Below, piece after piece: positions 39,637 to 56,830 of a stretch of 64,000 bases of DNA. This DNA comes from Azolla caroliniana (Eukaryota > Polypodiophyta): the NCBI GenBank assembly GCA_043228905.1, contig JBHGNT010000013.1, positions 3,100,001 through 3,164,000 of the forward strand, given 5' to 3'. The number at the start of each line of letters is the position of its first letter. Within the stretch, counting starts at the first letter, position 1. A program made the position numbers and the translations under genes. Below the pieces are notes generated by a model, which did no database searches, was not told where the DNA came from, and saw only the letters and a list, made by a program, of their open reading frames with translations.

Positions 39637-39816
39637 ATGGATCTGCATCGACAATGTTCGGGGCAACCATCTAGTGAAGGGTTCCCTCAGCCCACGGTAA
39701 TGACGAATGGAGTGATGGCATCAGCTACACCGACCCCTATCAAGCGTAATAGTGCGAATAAAAGACCACAAAAGCGCGCTCGAGATTATATTCTCACTCA
39801 TCAACTCCACTCCTGA
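39637..39816 (+). CDS. Small ORF at the 5' end of the Penelope-like element, basic
   Basis: A 59-codon ATG frame just inside the left pseudo-LTR. It has a basic cluster, K-R-N-S-A-N-K-R-P-Q-K-R-A-R, that looks like a bipartite nuclear localisation signal. It could be the original N-terminus of the element's protein, now cut by a stop, or a separate leader peptide. No similarity to a named family is recognisable. Confidence 0.35.
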   Translation: MDLHRQCSGQPSSEGFPQPTVMTNGVMASATPTPIKRNSANKRPQKRARDYILTHQLHS

Positions 39817-40066
39817 CTAAGGTTTCCAATACTAAAGTATCATCTTCTAATACATCATTTTGCTCGAAATACATAGAATAATATAAAACTAGAGTTTTCG
39901 CAGAATTTAAACCCATTTAAACAACTCTTCAAAAGAAAAAAACAAGCCGAAAACACCCATAGTAGGATGTTGAACTTATACTCTCATGAATTAACCCCTA
40001 ATAGTTAATAGTCTTAGAATTTATCCCCCCAAGCTAAAGATAGATCATGAAGAAATTAACAATAAC

Positions 40067-40450
40067 ATGCATAAGGACTTTCTAACCCTCACTAATCAAT
40101 ATAATAAAGATCTAACAAGTACTTATATTAAACATCTAGACTTACTATTGCTCTCCTATACTAAAACCCTAGATAATTTCCCTAATACCGTTAGATCAGA
40201 TCTACATAACTTTGCAAACATCCTTCAAGAACCCCAACATTTTGAGGATGTGTGATCATATGTTGAGCCTGCTAATTTTCAAAAAACGATTAATACGTTA
40301 CTACAAGATTTCGGCTCTGAAATCCTAAAAATGTGTGACGATTTCGCACTAAATCACAACATTGATGATACACTTAAGAGAACAACCACAGAACTTAGAG
40401 ATAAAACAAGAGCACAAAATAGATATGAAAACCCTAATATTAGGATATAG
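40067..40450 (+). pseudogene. N-terminal helical segment of the Penelope-like element protein
   Basis: Frame 40067-40255 and its continuation after the stop at 40253 (to about 40450) encode a Leu/Asp/Thr-rich, probably helical stretch (D-L-L-L-L-S-Y-T-K-T-L; T-L-L-Q-D-F-G-S-E-I-L). I recognise no domain. Its position before the low-complexity region suggests it is the N-terminal part of the polyprotein. Confidence 0.35.
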
Positions 40451-40458
40451 ACATTACA

Positions 40459-41638
40459 ATGTATGAAGGGGAAGAAGAAAATGATAATGAAATGTTTTAT
40501 GACAGTCCCTCGTACATTGCTCCCATAGAAGCCGAGATAAATAACACTAAAAATTCTATCCCCCATACTATTAACCTAAATAAAAATTCTAATCACACAC
40601 CCACACCCACACCCACACCCAACCCCAAAATAAATCTAAACTTTACCCTAAACCCTAACCCAGAACCTAAGTCTAACCCAAACACTAACTTTAATTCCAA
40701 AAATACCACTAACCCTTTTCCTAACTCTCACCCTAACCCAAACCACCGCTCCAATAATAACTCCAAACAAGCGCAACGTCCTCGTCACCGAGCATCTAAC
40801 CTCCTTTTCCCCTGCAACACCGCAACTAATGAGGTTAAACAGGCATTTAAACCTTATCCCAACCCTGGCGGGCCTCATGTTCTTTTCCATAACCCACACT
40901 TTGCCACACCACAAGCATTTGCAACGATAGGCCTCGGTCATCTCCCCGCTCATACAAGTCCTTCGGCTCCTAACACTGTCCCCAAGCTCCATCCACCATA
41001 CTATCGTCAGCCGCACCTGCCAAACATTTCAAGGCAACAATTTCGACACTCTATTACGAAACAAAACTGTCAACAAAACTTCATGCCGTTGCCCCTTCTT
41101 CACCGTACACATGGTACGCCCTACGATAATTGGACATCACAGAAACGTTATCCACCCCACAATACTCAACAACATGTTGCGGTTGATCGCGGCCTCTTCC
41201 CACACCGTCCCCGAGCTCCATCCACCATACTATCGTCAGCCGCACTTGCCAATCATTTCAAGGCAACAATTTCGACACTCTATTACGAATCAAAACTGCC
41301 AACAAAACTTCCCGCCGCTGCCCCTTCTTCGTTGTACACATGGTACGCCCTACGGTAATTGGACATCACAGAAACGTGATCCACCCCACAATACTCAACA
41401 ACATGCTGCGGTTGATCGCCCCCCCCCCCCCTCTAACTCATACTCTACCCCTCCCTCGTATCTTAATAAACCCCCTTCTTATTATCCCCTCTCTAATATA
41501 ATAACCCCCTTCACCCACCACACCACCCCTCCCTCCTATCCTAATCATAAACATTATAGAAATACACCACACCCCACTAATCCTCCCCCTACCACACACC
41601 ATAGGAACCCACATTCTCGCCGACCAAAAAACGACTAG
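40459..41638 (+). pseudogene. Asn/Pro-rich region of the Penelope-like element, broken by a tandem duplication
   Basis: Low-complexity protein: N-P-N-P-E-P-K-S-N-P-N-T-N and H-P-N-P-N-H-R-S-N-N-N, then Pro/His/Gln-rich sequence. A 229-bp tandem duplication (first unit from about 40978, second from about 41207) shifts the frame, because 229 is not a multiple of 3. The first unit is read in the 40459 frame and the second in the 41111 frame, where Y-Y-R-Q-P-H-L-P recurs. The second frame ends at 41638. A run of 13 C at 41419-41431 is another likely slip site. The function is unknown. Such regions may be linkers or RNA-binding segments. Confidence 0.5.
40978..41420. repeat. 229-bp tandem duplication inside the Penelope-like element
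   Basis: AAGCTCCATCCACCATACTA..CAACATG.TGCGGTTGATCGC occurs twice with a 229-base offset and about 5 percent differences. It creates the frame break described for the Asn/Pro-rich region. Confidence 0.95.
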
Positions 41639-41639
41639 C

Positions 41640-43606
41640 ACGACGTGCTAAGCGTGTTAACAAACACTTTAGACGCGTCGTGCATCCTTGTAGATGCCTA
41701 TTTTATCTTCTTAATAGGACCACCTCCACCCCAGACACTTTTATGTGGCTAGGTAATACAAATACATCTTTCCCTTTCCACCCACGCCAGAATAAATCCA
41801 ATAGTAATAGACTACAAAAAAAGTTTTGGAAACCGCTTAATGTTACCCTTCGAATAGAAAGTAAAATTCACAATTTATCTAAACACCCCTTCACAAATAG
41901 TGAAACACAATTGCTAAGCTTAGGACTCAAATACATCCCACCATCCTCTCTACCTTCCACTAACACTATCGTTAAAGAATTTGCTAGTTTAAGTAGATCT
42001 TTACGTTTAAAACATTTCTTTAGAGACATGGACTCCCCCCCCTTAATCCATTTAAACTACCAAATCCTAACTGGAATCCACCATCTCAATATCCCCCTCT
42101 AGAAAATATTATTAAAAAACATGAAACCCTCCTTTTGTTTAAACACCAACAACCTAAACCCAAACCCGTTAGGACACCATTTCACCTTCGCACAACCCTT
42201 AAGAGACTTATGAAAAACAACCAAATTATCGTTCTTCCGGCTAATAAGAACATGGGAGTATGTGTTCTAGACAAAGATACCTATTATAAAAAAGCTAAAA
42301 ACCACCTCTCGGATACCACCACCTATAGAAAAATAACCCATTTCCCATTAGAAGAACTCTTATGTCGCCTAAATAGTATAGTGAAAAAAAATCTAGGAAC
42401 ACTTTCCTTTATTGAAGCTAATTACATACTCCATAAACCCCTAAAGGGATATCAAGTATCTAATATTTACTTTGTCCCTAAACTCCATAAAACACCCATT
42501 AGCTTTAGACCCATCTGTTCTTATAATAACTCGATATTGGAGCAACCTCGAAATGACTACATTTTCAACTTTTACCCATCCTAGTACTCCAAAAACAATA
42601 CCTAAAAGACTCACACTCCCTCATCTAGAAACTAGAACAACTAACCCCCCCCCCCCCTAACAGTTTCATCTGCTCTTTTGATGTAGAATCCCTTTATCCT
42701 AGCATCCCCCCTAAGTTAGGACTTAAAGCACTTCGCCATATCATCTCCCCCCATTTCTCCTTAGCCAAGACTAATCTTATCTATACCCTTAGCGCTCTAA
42801 CCCTAGAGTATCACTACTTGACCTTCGATAATCAAGTATACCAACAAATCAAAGGAACAACCATGGGTAGCAACTTCTCATTTGTCTATGCATGCCTTTT
42901 CTTATCACACTTAGAAAACTCACAAACCACGCCCCATCTCTTCTATTTTACTAGGTACATAGATGATGCATTCGGGGTTTGGATAGGTATGAAACCCCAA
43001 CTATAAGAATACCTCAATTTCCATAACCTTATGACCAATAACTCTATTAAACTTACGATCCATACGTCCCCCACTAGGCTCCCTTTCTTGGATATTTGGA
43101 TCAATCTAGAAAACTCTAAGTTCTTCTTCAATTGTTTCCAAAAACCATTAAATTCCTATCAATATCTTCCCTTCTCTTCAGACCATCCCATACATGTTAA
43201 ACAAAATTTTATTTCAAACGAATTAAAACACTACCTAGTTAGAGAAAGCGCACCTATAGGGTACCTAGAAATGAAAAAACGTTTCTTCCTTAGACTCATT
43301 AGCCGAGGTTACCCACCCCATTTCATCCTTAAAGCCTTTGAAAAACATAATTTCTCCCTTAGGAATTCTCTCATCCATAAGCATAAAAACAAATCTTCCC
43401 TTACACCTACCAGATTCAAGCTTAGGTACTCTAAAAACTCCCCTAAATTAGGCATCCACTCGTTTTTACAAGACTTATACGCCGACCTTAGCCTAGATCC
43501 CCAACTAAAAGACATTCCTAAGCCTTTCATATGTTGGACCAAATCCAAATCACTCTATTCTTATGTAGTCAAAACTAAATATATTAGATCCCCAAATCCC
43601 CATTAA
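41640..43606 (+). pseudogene. Penelope-type reverse transcriptase, frame broken
   Basis: Copies element RNA into DNA. Order of blocks: basic K-K-R-L-A-R-R-A-K-R (about 41625-41655), then H-N-L-S-K-H-P-F-T-N-S-E-T-Q-L-L-S-L-G-L-K-Y-I-P-P, the hallmark N-terminal block. In a second frame (42135-42584) come K-N-M-G-V-C-V-L-D-K-D-T-Y-Y and Y-F-V-P-K-L-H-K. In a third (about 42665-43606) come F-D-V-E-S-L-Y-P-S-I-P (catalytic Asp at 42680), G-T-T-M-G-S-N-F-S, R-Y-I-D-D-A-F (catalytic YIDD at 42956-42967), L-P-F-L-D-I and Y-Q-Y-L-P-F-S-S-D-H-P. Stops at 42100 and 43004 plus frame changes, one near a C13 run (42645-42657), inactivate it. The protein ends soon after K-S-L-Y-S-Y-V-V-K-T-K, with no GIY-YIG domain. 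Confidence 0.88.
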
Positions 43607-43735
43607 AACATCACACTTACTATTTATATCATTCTATTAGAACTAAATATATTAGATCCCCAAATCCCCATTAAAACATCACACTTACTATTTATATCAT
43701 TCTATTAGAACTAAATATAATAGATCCCCAAATCC
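43573..43735. repeat. 68-bp tandem repeat before the right pseudo-LTR
   Basis: AACTAAATATATTAGATCCC starts at 43573, 43641 and 43709, an exact 68-base period, about 2.4 copies. The first copy overlaps the end of the RT frame. It lies in the element's 3' untranslated region, where Penelope-like elements often vary. Confidence 0.95.
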
Positions 43736-43754
43736 TCCATTGCCATCAAACTCA

Positions 43755-43975
43755 TTAGGCTATCCCTCTCTACATTCACTATCTCCCTAACTCCCACATC
43801 CTCCTTTATACACATTCAAATCCCCTCTCATGTATCCCCATCACTCCCCTTCTCCTTTCTTTCATCTTCCCTTATATAAGCCTCTCACATTTTTGTATAT
43901 GGTCTTTAGCACTGATGAGCTCATATAGAGCGAAACATGTTTGCCAAAAGACCTTTCCTTACATAAATTAAAATT

Positions 43976-44016
<41 letters not shown>

Positions 44017-44151
44017 CTTCTCCCCTACTATTCTCTTTTATACTATTCTTTAGGTACCATACTATTTAACCTAACTATTCAACCATCGAAAGTGATACGC
44101 TCACACTCCTTGCTTAGGCCATACGACCAACAACTATTAAAGATTCGACAT
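43755..44151 (+). repeat. Right pseudo-LTR of the Penelope-like element
   Basis: Offset from the left copy by 4556 bases over its first 230 bases, including the ribozyme. The CT microsatellite (43981-44012) is slightly shorter. It ends ATTCGACAT, after which similarity to the left copy stops. Confidence 0.95.
43901..43953 (+). ncRNA. Hammerhead ribozyme, right copy
   Basis: Identical over all 53 bases to the left copy, with every core nucleotide kept: CTGATGA at 43912-43918, stem II GCTC/GAGC, GAA at 43932-43934 and predicted cleavage after U at 43941. Cutting at both sites in a transcript would release one 4556-nt unit. The flanking pseudo-LTR has substitutions and an indel between copies, while the ribozyme has none. 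Confidence 0.88.
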
Positions 44152-44189
44152 GACTATAGTTCTTGTTAGCCAAGCACGTGCAATCCTCG

Positions 44190-44370
44190 TGAAACCTAAG
44201 GTATGACTCACATCAACACTCGATGGTATGGGTTATCGAGGAGATTCGGTTCTGTCTCATTCTATTGTTAAGGGTGGTTTGACACCCCTCTTCCCTTTCT
44301 TTGGTCAATAATTCCTTATATTTCACATACTAATTAGTTAACCTCTAACACAAATGGTTATCAACGTAGC
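44190..44370 (+). mobile_element. LTR end fragment with primer-binding-like site
   Basis: CACATCAACACTCGATGGTA, GGGTGGTTTGACACCCCTCT and CTCCTTATATTTCACATACTAATTAG-like sequence matches 28330-28470 (same family, diverged). It ends before ATGGTTATCAACGTAGC, a decayed Copia primer-binding site at about 44353. It directly follows the Penelope-like element. Confidence 0.55.
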
Positions 44371-44879
44371 ACTGAAGTGGTGATGATCATTGTCGTCATA
44401 CCATCAAGGGCAAGGATGATATTTTATCATCCTTATACTATACATGTGCAATATGCTCATAGATAACAAGAACATAGACACTTTATGCTTTGTGGGAAAT
44501 GTTAAATATATATCATCTATTGGACTCATAGTACACTCAAACTTCATCAAATCAACATTATGTATGACCCCCAACCTAACACTCTTTGATGTCTTCATTT
44601 TTGAGATTAACAAACCTCATAAAGAACACCCAAAATAAGATTGGGGTGTTGCAATTATGGTTAAATATGTTCGTTGAAATGCACATAGTGGGGACGTTGA
44701 AGGATTGCTTGATAATAAATTAGGTGGCATGTGACGAAAGCTTTGCACTGCTAAGAGAAACCTTTCACCAAGGTTAGTGGGTACAATATTAGGAGTGTGA
44801 AGGTGCAACAAATTGTTCTAAATTCCCATATCCTTGCCACATGTATATGTGAACGGTCCAAATGATAAGACGTTGTGAA
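44371..44879. other. Non-genic DNA
   Basis: Short frames only. I see no recognisable feature. Confidence 0.5.
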
Positions 44880-45600
44880 ACTTGAACCAAACTGAACCAT
44901 GAAACCATTTAAACCGAACCATTACAAGAAATCCAAATCCTGACACCATTAAATCGTTAAAAGCGCAGTTGTGTGGTTCGGTTACAGTTTTTAAGTTATG
45001 TCAAATTTCAAATATTCACTTTAAAAATTATTTTTATAATTTTTCATTATTTCAAATTTTAATTTTTCAAAATTTTAAAGATTTTTCCTAAAATGTGAGG
45101 ATTAGGCTTAAAAATTAAAAGGTTATTTAAAAAAATATTTAAAAAAAATCAAATGGGAACCCTAAACCATCAAACAGTTTAAACAGTTTAAAGCACGATT
45201 TCAAACCATTAAAACTGAACCGAATCGAACCAAACTGTTCACCCCCCAACCAAACCGAAATGCTTAAATTGTTAAGCCGCGGTTTCGTGAAAGTTCAGAT
45301 ATTCAAATTTAAATTATAACAATTTTCATTATTTCAAATTAAAAATGTTCAAAAATTTAAAGTTTTTTCCTAAAATGGGAGAATTAGACTTAAAAATGAA
45401 AAGGTTGTTTAACAAAATAATCAACTAGCAGCCCTAAACCATTAAACTATTTAAAACTTTTAAAGCGCGATTTCAAACCGTCTAAACTGAACCGAACCAA
45501 AAACCAACTACTAAAAATAATTTGAACTTGAACCAAACCAAACCTTTTTTATCGTTAAGCCATGGTTTTGCGAATCGGTTCGGTTCAAACAGACAACCAT
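44880..45600. mobile_element. Two diverged copies of the AACCGAACC MITE family
   Basis: 44880-45250 and 45190-45600 both show AACCGAACC/GGTTCGGTT words at their edges with A/T-rich cores (TTCAAAATTTTAAAG, TTTCCTAAAATG). The cores and edge words match the MITE at 34898-35409. No clear target duplication was found. Confidence 0.55.
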
Positions 45601-46096
45601 TTGTTAATGACCGACAACCAACAAACTCTCTACTATTCAATGATCGAGTGAATTTTATAACATGCGCTTGCCGATTGTTAATGACAGGTGACAAACAACC
45701 AACGGACTCTCTTATACTACTACTACAACTCGATGACCGAGTGAAATTTATAACATGCCTTTCTGGGAGCAAGCTCGCGTTCGTTTCATTGGTTTTGTTG
45801 GCTTATAATCTCTGTGAGCTAGTAGATTAAAGAGTACAAAAAAATAAAATAAAACATTTAAGATTATTAACAGAAGAACAAAATAGAGAGGGAGGCTTTC
45901 AAAGATTATATACATATAACTTAGTACGTAATATTCGTGTTCGTTAGCCCAAACATTCGGCTTCATACGTTCGAAAAACGAATGCGTATGTTATTAAAAC
46001 ATTCTTGAGTTGTTTTTTTAAAACTTTTTTTACCTTAACTTTATTACCTTGGGAAATAAAATTACCTTATAATAAATAATGAGTGCAAAAGTATGG

Positions 46097-46248
46097 TATT
46101 TACCATACGTCGAGGGTGTTTTTTTCATACGCGCATGATAAAAATGGTAGCGAATACGAATTCACGAATGGTTTTATTTACCATACTTCGAGGATGTTTT
46201 TCATACGCGAAGGATAAAGAATGTTAGAGAATGCGAATTCACGAATGG
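46097..46248. repeat. 78-bp tandem duplication upstream of CDC48C
   Basis: TATTTACCATAC.TCGAGG.TGTTTTTCATACGCG..GCGAAT-CGAATTCACGAATGG occurs at 46097 and 46175, offset 78 bases. ATACG-type words recur back to 45975. It ends about 240 bases before the CDC48C start codon and so may lie in its promoter. Confidence 0.85.
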
Positions 46249-46249
46249 T

Positions 46250-46487
46250 GCGTATGATATAAGCAGGAGAAGAAGAGTGGGCTACTTCTGTAAATTGGCC
46301 AAACTTTGAGGCCTAATACATAATCTAAAGAAAGACCTTCTTTCTCCTCTCTCCTCTGCTCTCCTCTTCCCAGGAACAGGGGAGAAGAACAGAGAGCATC
46401 CTCTCTGTTTCTCTCTGATCTCTGAGCTATGGTCTCTGATCTCTGAGCTCTGATCTCTGATCTCTGTGGTCTCTGCTTCCTCCTGCC
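46250..46487 (+). promoter_or_regulatory. CDC48C core promoter and CT-rich leader
   Basis: ATGATATAAGCAGG at about 46250-46263 is TATA-like. A long CT-rich leader (46335-46410) and repeats of GATCTCTGA (46415-46480) follow, then the ATG at 46488. CT-rich leaders are common at plant housekeeping genes. The start of transcription is inferred, not seen. Confidence 0.45.
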
Positions 46488-53866
<7,379 letters not shown>

Positions 53867-56830
53867 CACGAACCATCACATGGAGTTGGATTATCCCGAT
53901 TCTTACATTATGGGCTTCTATGGGGCAAAAAAATAATGAGATTGCTTGAGAAAGTTCATCACGAATTCAAAGTCCACTTGGTGGAAAAAAACCCCTCCCT
54001 ATTTGAGGTTGTATATTAGTTGACACAGTTTTGGAGGAATACATGTCATGGTTTTCAGTGGATGAGATCTGATGTGATCTTATTGAGGACTGTACACATT
54101 AGCTGCATGCCTCAGCATCCTATTTTTGGTAAGCTCACACTTGTTTTCCAATTCAATTATATTCAAGGTTTGTACATGGAAGTCCTCAATGGAAGCTGAG
54201 TTGGACAATGATTAGATTCTATGGATTCTACCTGTGAGAGCGCTCGAGATTTTGATTTCTCATTCATTGAATGAATACTTTTTGGTTGAGCTGTATATTT
54301 CATTTCAGTTAATCCTTCTATGCGTTCGTGGATCAACATTGGCATTTTTTGCGCATTCAGATGCATTTATGTTTAGAAATTAATTATGGCATGTTTGCAT
54401 GATAGTAATGTACAGGCAATGGGTGTGAAGCATCCGTTATGATCTGCCGAAGGACATACTGTAATTTATCCCATTGAGCTTCCCCTTTGTAATTACTATC
54501 GATCATGGGCTCGCCTTGCTACGAGTCCCACCTCCATCGTCACTATTTTGAAGTTGTCTCCATGAGGGCATGGAGCAACAAGCAATTAACTGAGAAATTG
54601 TCCACAGATTTTGGGTGTTGGCTACACTAGAGCCTATAGGATATCCTTGAACTTGCTAGGGTTCATGGTACTACCATCTTTGGTTAGCGTATGCCCTGAT
54701 AAGCACTTCATTTAGATGAGACTCAAGTGGGCTATTTTGCAGTTCTCAAGAAAAACTATCAATTGTAATGGATGGCTCCCAATTGTGTTGAACATGGAGA
54801 AGTGAGGTAGAAAGACCTACATAAATGTGTTCTAACATAATGCTCTAAGCATTTCCATAATGATTTGTTTGAAAAGTAGTTGACATAGTCCTTGCATTGG
54901 GTAGCAACATAGAGGTGGCGAGACCAATTTAAATGTCTTTTGTCAATGAGTAGGGCCTTGGTATGACAAGACATTTTGATATGACACGTGTGAAGGAAGA
55001 AAAGTACCAAAAACTCTTTCTTTGCGATAGGCTGTGATTATGGTTGTAATGATTGCTACAATAGAAAAAAAGAGAGGAGAAGAAGATTGAATCAACAACA
55101 CTAACCATGAGAATGAAAGGGTTAAGGGTTTAGTACTTGCTAAAGGTGATATTAAAGGGTAAAAGATGAACAAAGTCACCAACTCGGACTAGCTTCCATT
55201 GGTTTGCATAAGGTCATTGCAAGTTATTAATAACACAAGGGTTAGGCTCGTAACTTATAATGATAGAGATGATTAATGAGAGAGAGGGTTAAGGGAGTTA
55301 TGCCAAATGAGGAAGAACCCTTATAAAAGGTTTACATGTACACCATGTAATTCTTCCTTATTTGACTAAATTACAACTATGTTTGTACCTCTCACACTTG
55401 GGGGAACAGAAAGGTTTATAAGCTCTATCTTCCTTTACAATGTTAGGCTCTCTATTGCCTTAATGTATCCTAGAATGAATACACAACACCTCGCTTAATC
55501 ATGTCTTCCTTTGGGGTTAGTGTGGACATTTCCAAAGTTGTTGAAACTAGGGGTTGAACAACAATGGTCCTTCATCAGGGAGCTTGTACATTACATGGAA
55601 GAACTGGTGTGTTTCCTTCAAAGAGGTTTTCCAATGAAACATTTGTAGGAAATAGATGTAGGCAATATCAAAGGTAAGGAAGTGCCACCGTTTGGCATGT
55701 TGATATTCTAGTGATAGCCTACACAAGGGAGTCCTTTGAACTCGGTCATTTAGAGATGTGGTTCTCGTGTTAGGTTTATGAGGAAGGGAATGAGATGGGT
55801 GTCCACTTCCTTTTCGTTAGTATTTGGGGTTGGGGCATGATGTGCCTTCTTCCTCAAGAGAAAACAAGTACAACTAGTGTTAGCAAGTGATCTTTGTGGT
55901 AGGGTTTTTTTGCTGTCTCTAGGGGTGCAATAGGGTCAGACATGACCTCCAATGGTGGCGATGTGGTGTTTTTGTTGGAGATGCTCATCATGTATAGGAT
56001 ATTATATAATGATTTGTATAGGTGTTGATGATAGAGGAGAGATCATGACTCCATCACTTGCAGTCATTCTTCCTTAACTACTTTTTGTCTCTTTAATTAG
56101 CTAAAATTAAGGTATCTTTCTACATCCTAGCAGGTGACTAATATTGAAATGACAAAATTGTTCAATTGTTTTATTTTATGAGTAGCTATGACCATTCAAA
56201 TTACCAAAGGCCTTAATACATAGGGTTCAATTACAAAAGCTCATCAGATAGGATTAAGAATCCCTAACCTTCAAAGTAATAAGGAGTCACAAACTTGAGT
56301 ATTTAAGGTACCTTGCCCAACAACTTAAATCACAAGATGTACTTTCACGCATGTTATCCTACTTGAGTTTCATAAACAATATATTGTCTCGTCCTAAATA
56401 ACAACATGCACAACCCCCAACATCAAGATGTATTTACAAAAAAAACTTGCATAAATTTCTTGTAAATTAAGCAATAAGGTGGTTCTCTAACATGTGCATT
56501 TTTGGGAACATAATTGAAGTGGTGGCCATTTTGTTAGCTCTTGTGAAGGTTCAGATATACCTAAGGGTAATGTATATGGAAAAACTTATTTACATGTGTG
56601 ACAAAATGTTCGGAGAGATGAAAGTATAGTTTTTATGTGGAATTGTCATTATGGTTTTCTAATTGTTTACACTCTACAAATAATTCATAAACAGTAGTCA
56701 ACCTTCATAGGTTATTCTATTTCAATATTGTCTTTGAAGAAACAAGTTTGGTCTTATTGATGAGAAAAGATGGACATAAGCATTTTGTGGCCATGACAAT
56801 TATTTTGTGTTTCCACTTATGCATACAAAT
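53867..56830. other. Downstream of CDC48C, no gene recognised
   Basis: The CDC48C 3' UTR should lie at its start. The rest is AT-rich, with frames under 85 codons and no motif I can name. Confidence 0.5.

Larger units (their letters stand above)
39199..44151 (+). mobile_element. Penelope-like retroelement with pseudo-LTRs and two hammerhead ribozymes
   Basis: A 4953-bp unit: two direct repeats (39199-39597 and 43755-44151) flank an open region with a Penelope-type reverse transcriptase. Direct LTR-like repeats, a Penelope RT and hammerhead ribozymes inside the repeats are the defining set for Penelope-like elements. LTR retrotransposons have neither this RT nor these ribozymes. No GIY-YIG endonuclease is present after the RT, so it would belong with the endonuclease-lacking type, some of which add to chromosome ends in other organisms. 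The RT frame has shifts and one in-frame stop, so this copy is probably inactive. The right pseudo-LTR abuts an LTR fragment at 44190, suggesting insertion into older repeat DNA. I could not define a target-site duplication. Confidence 0.88.

Noticed and set aside
40640-40670. Telomere repeats (ACCCTAAACCCTAACCC) as evidence of telomeric insertion
   Set aside because: Only about two units, embedded in the Asn/Pro-rich coding stretch (L-N-P-N-P). Not a telomeric array.
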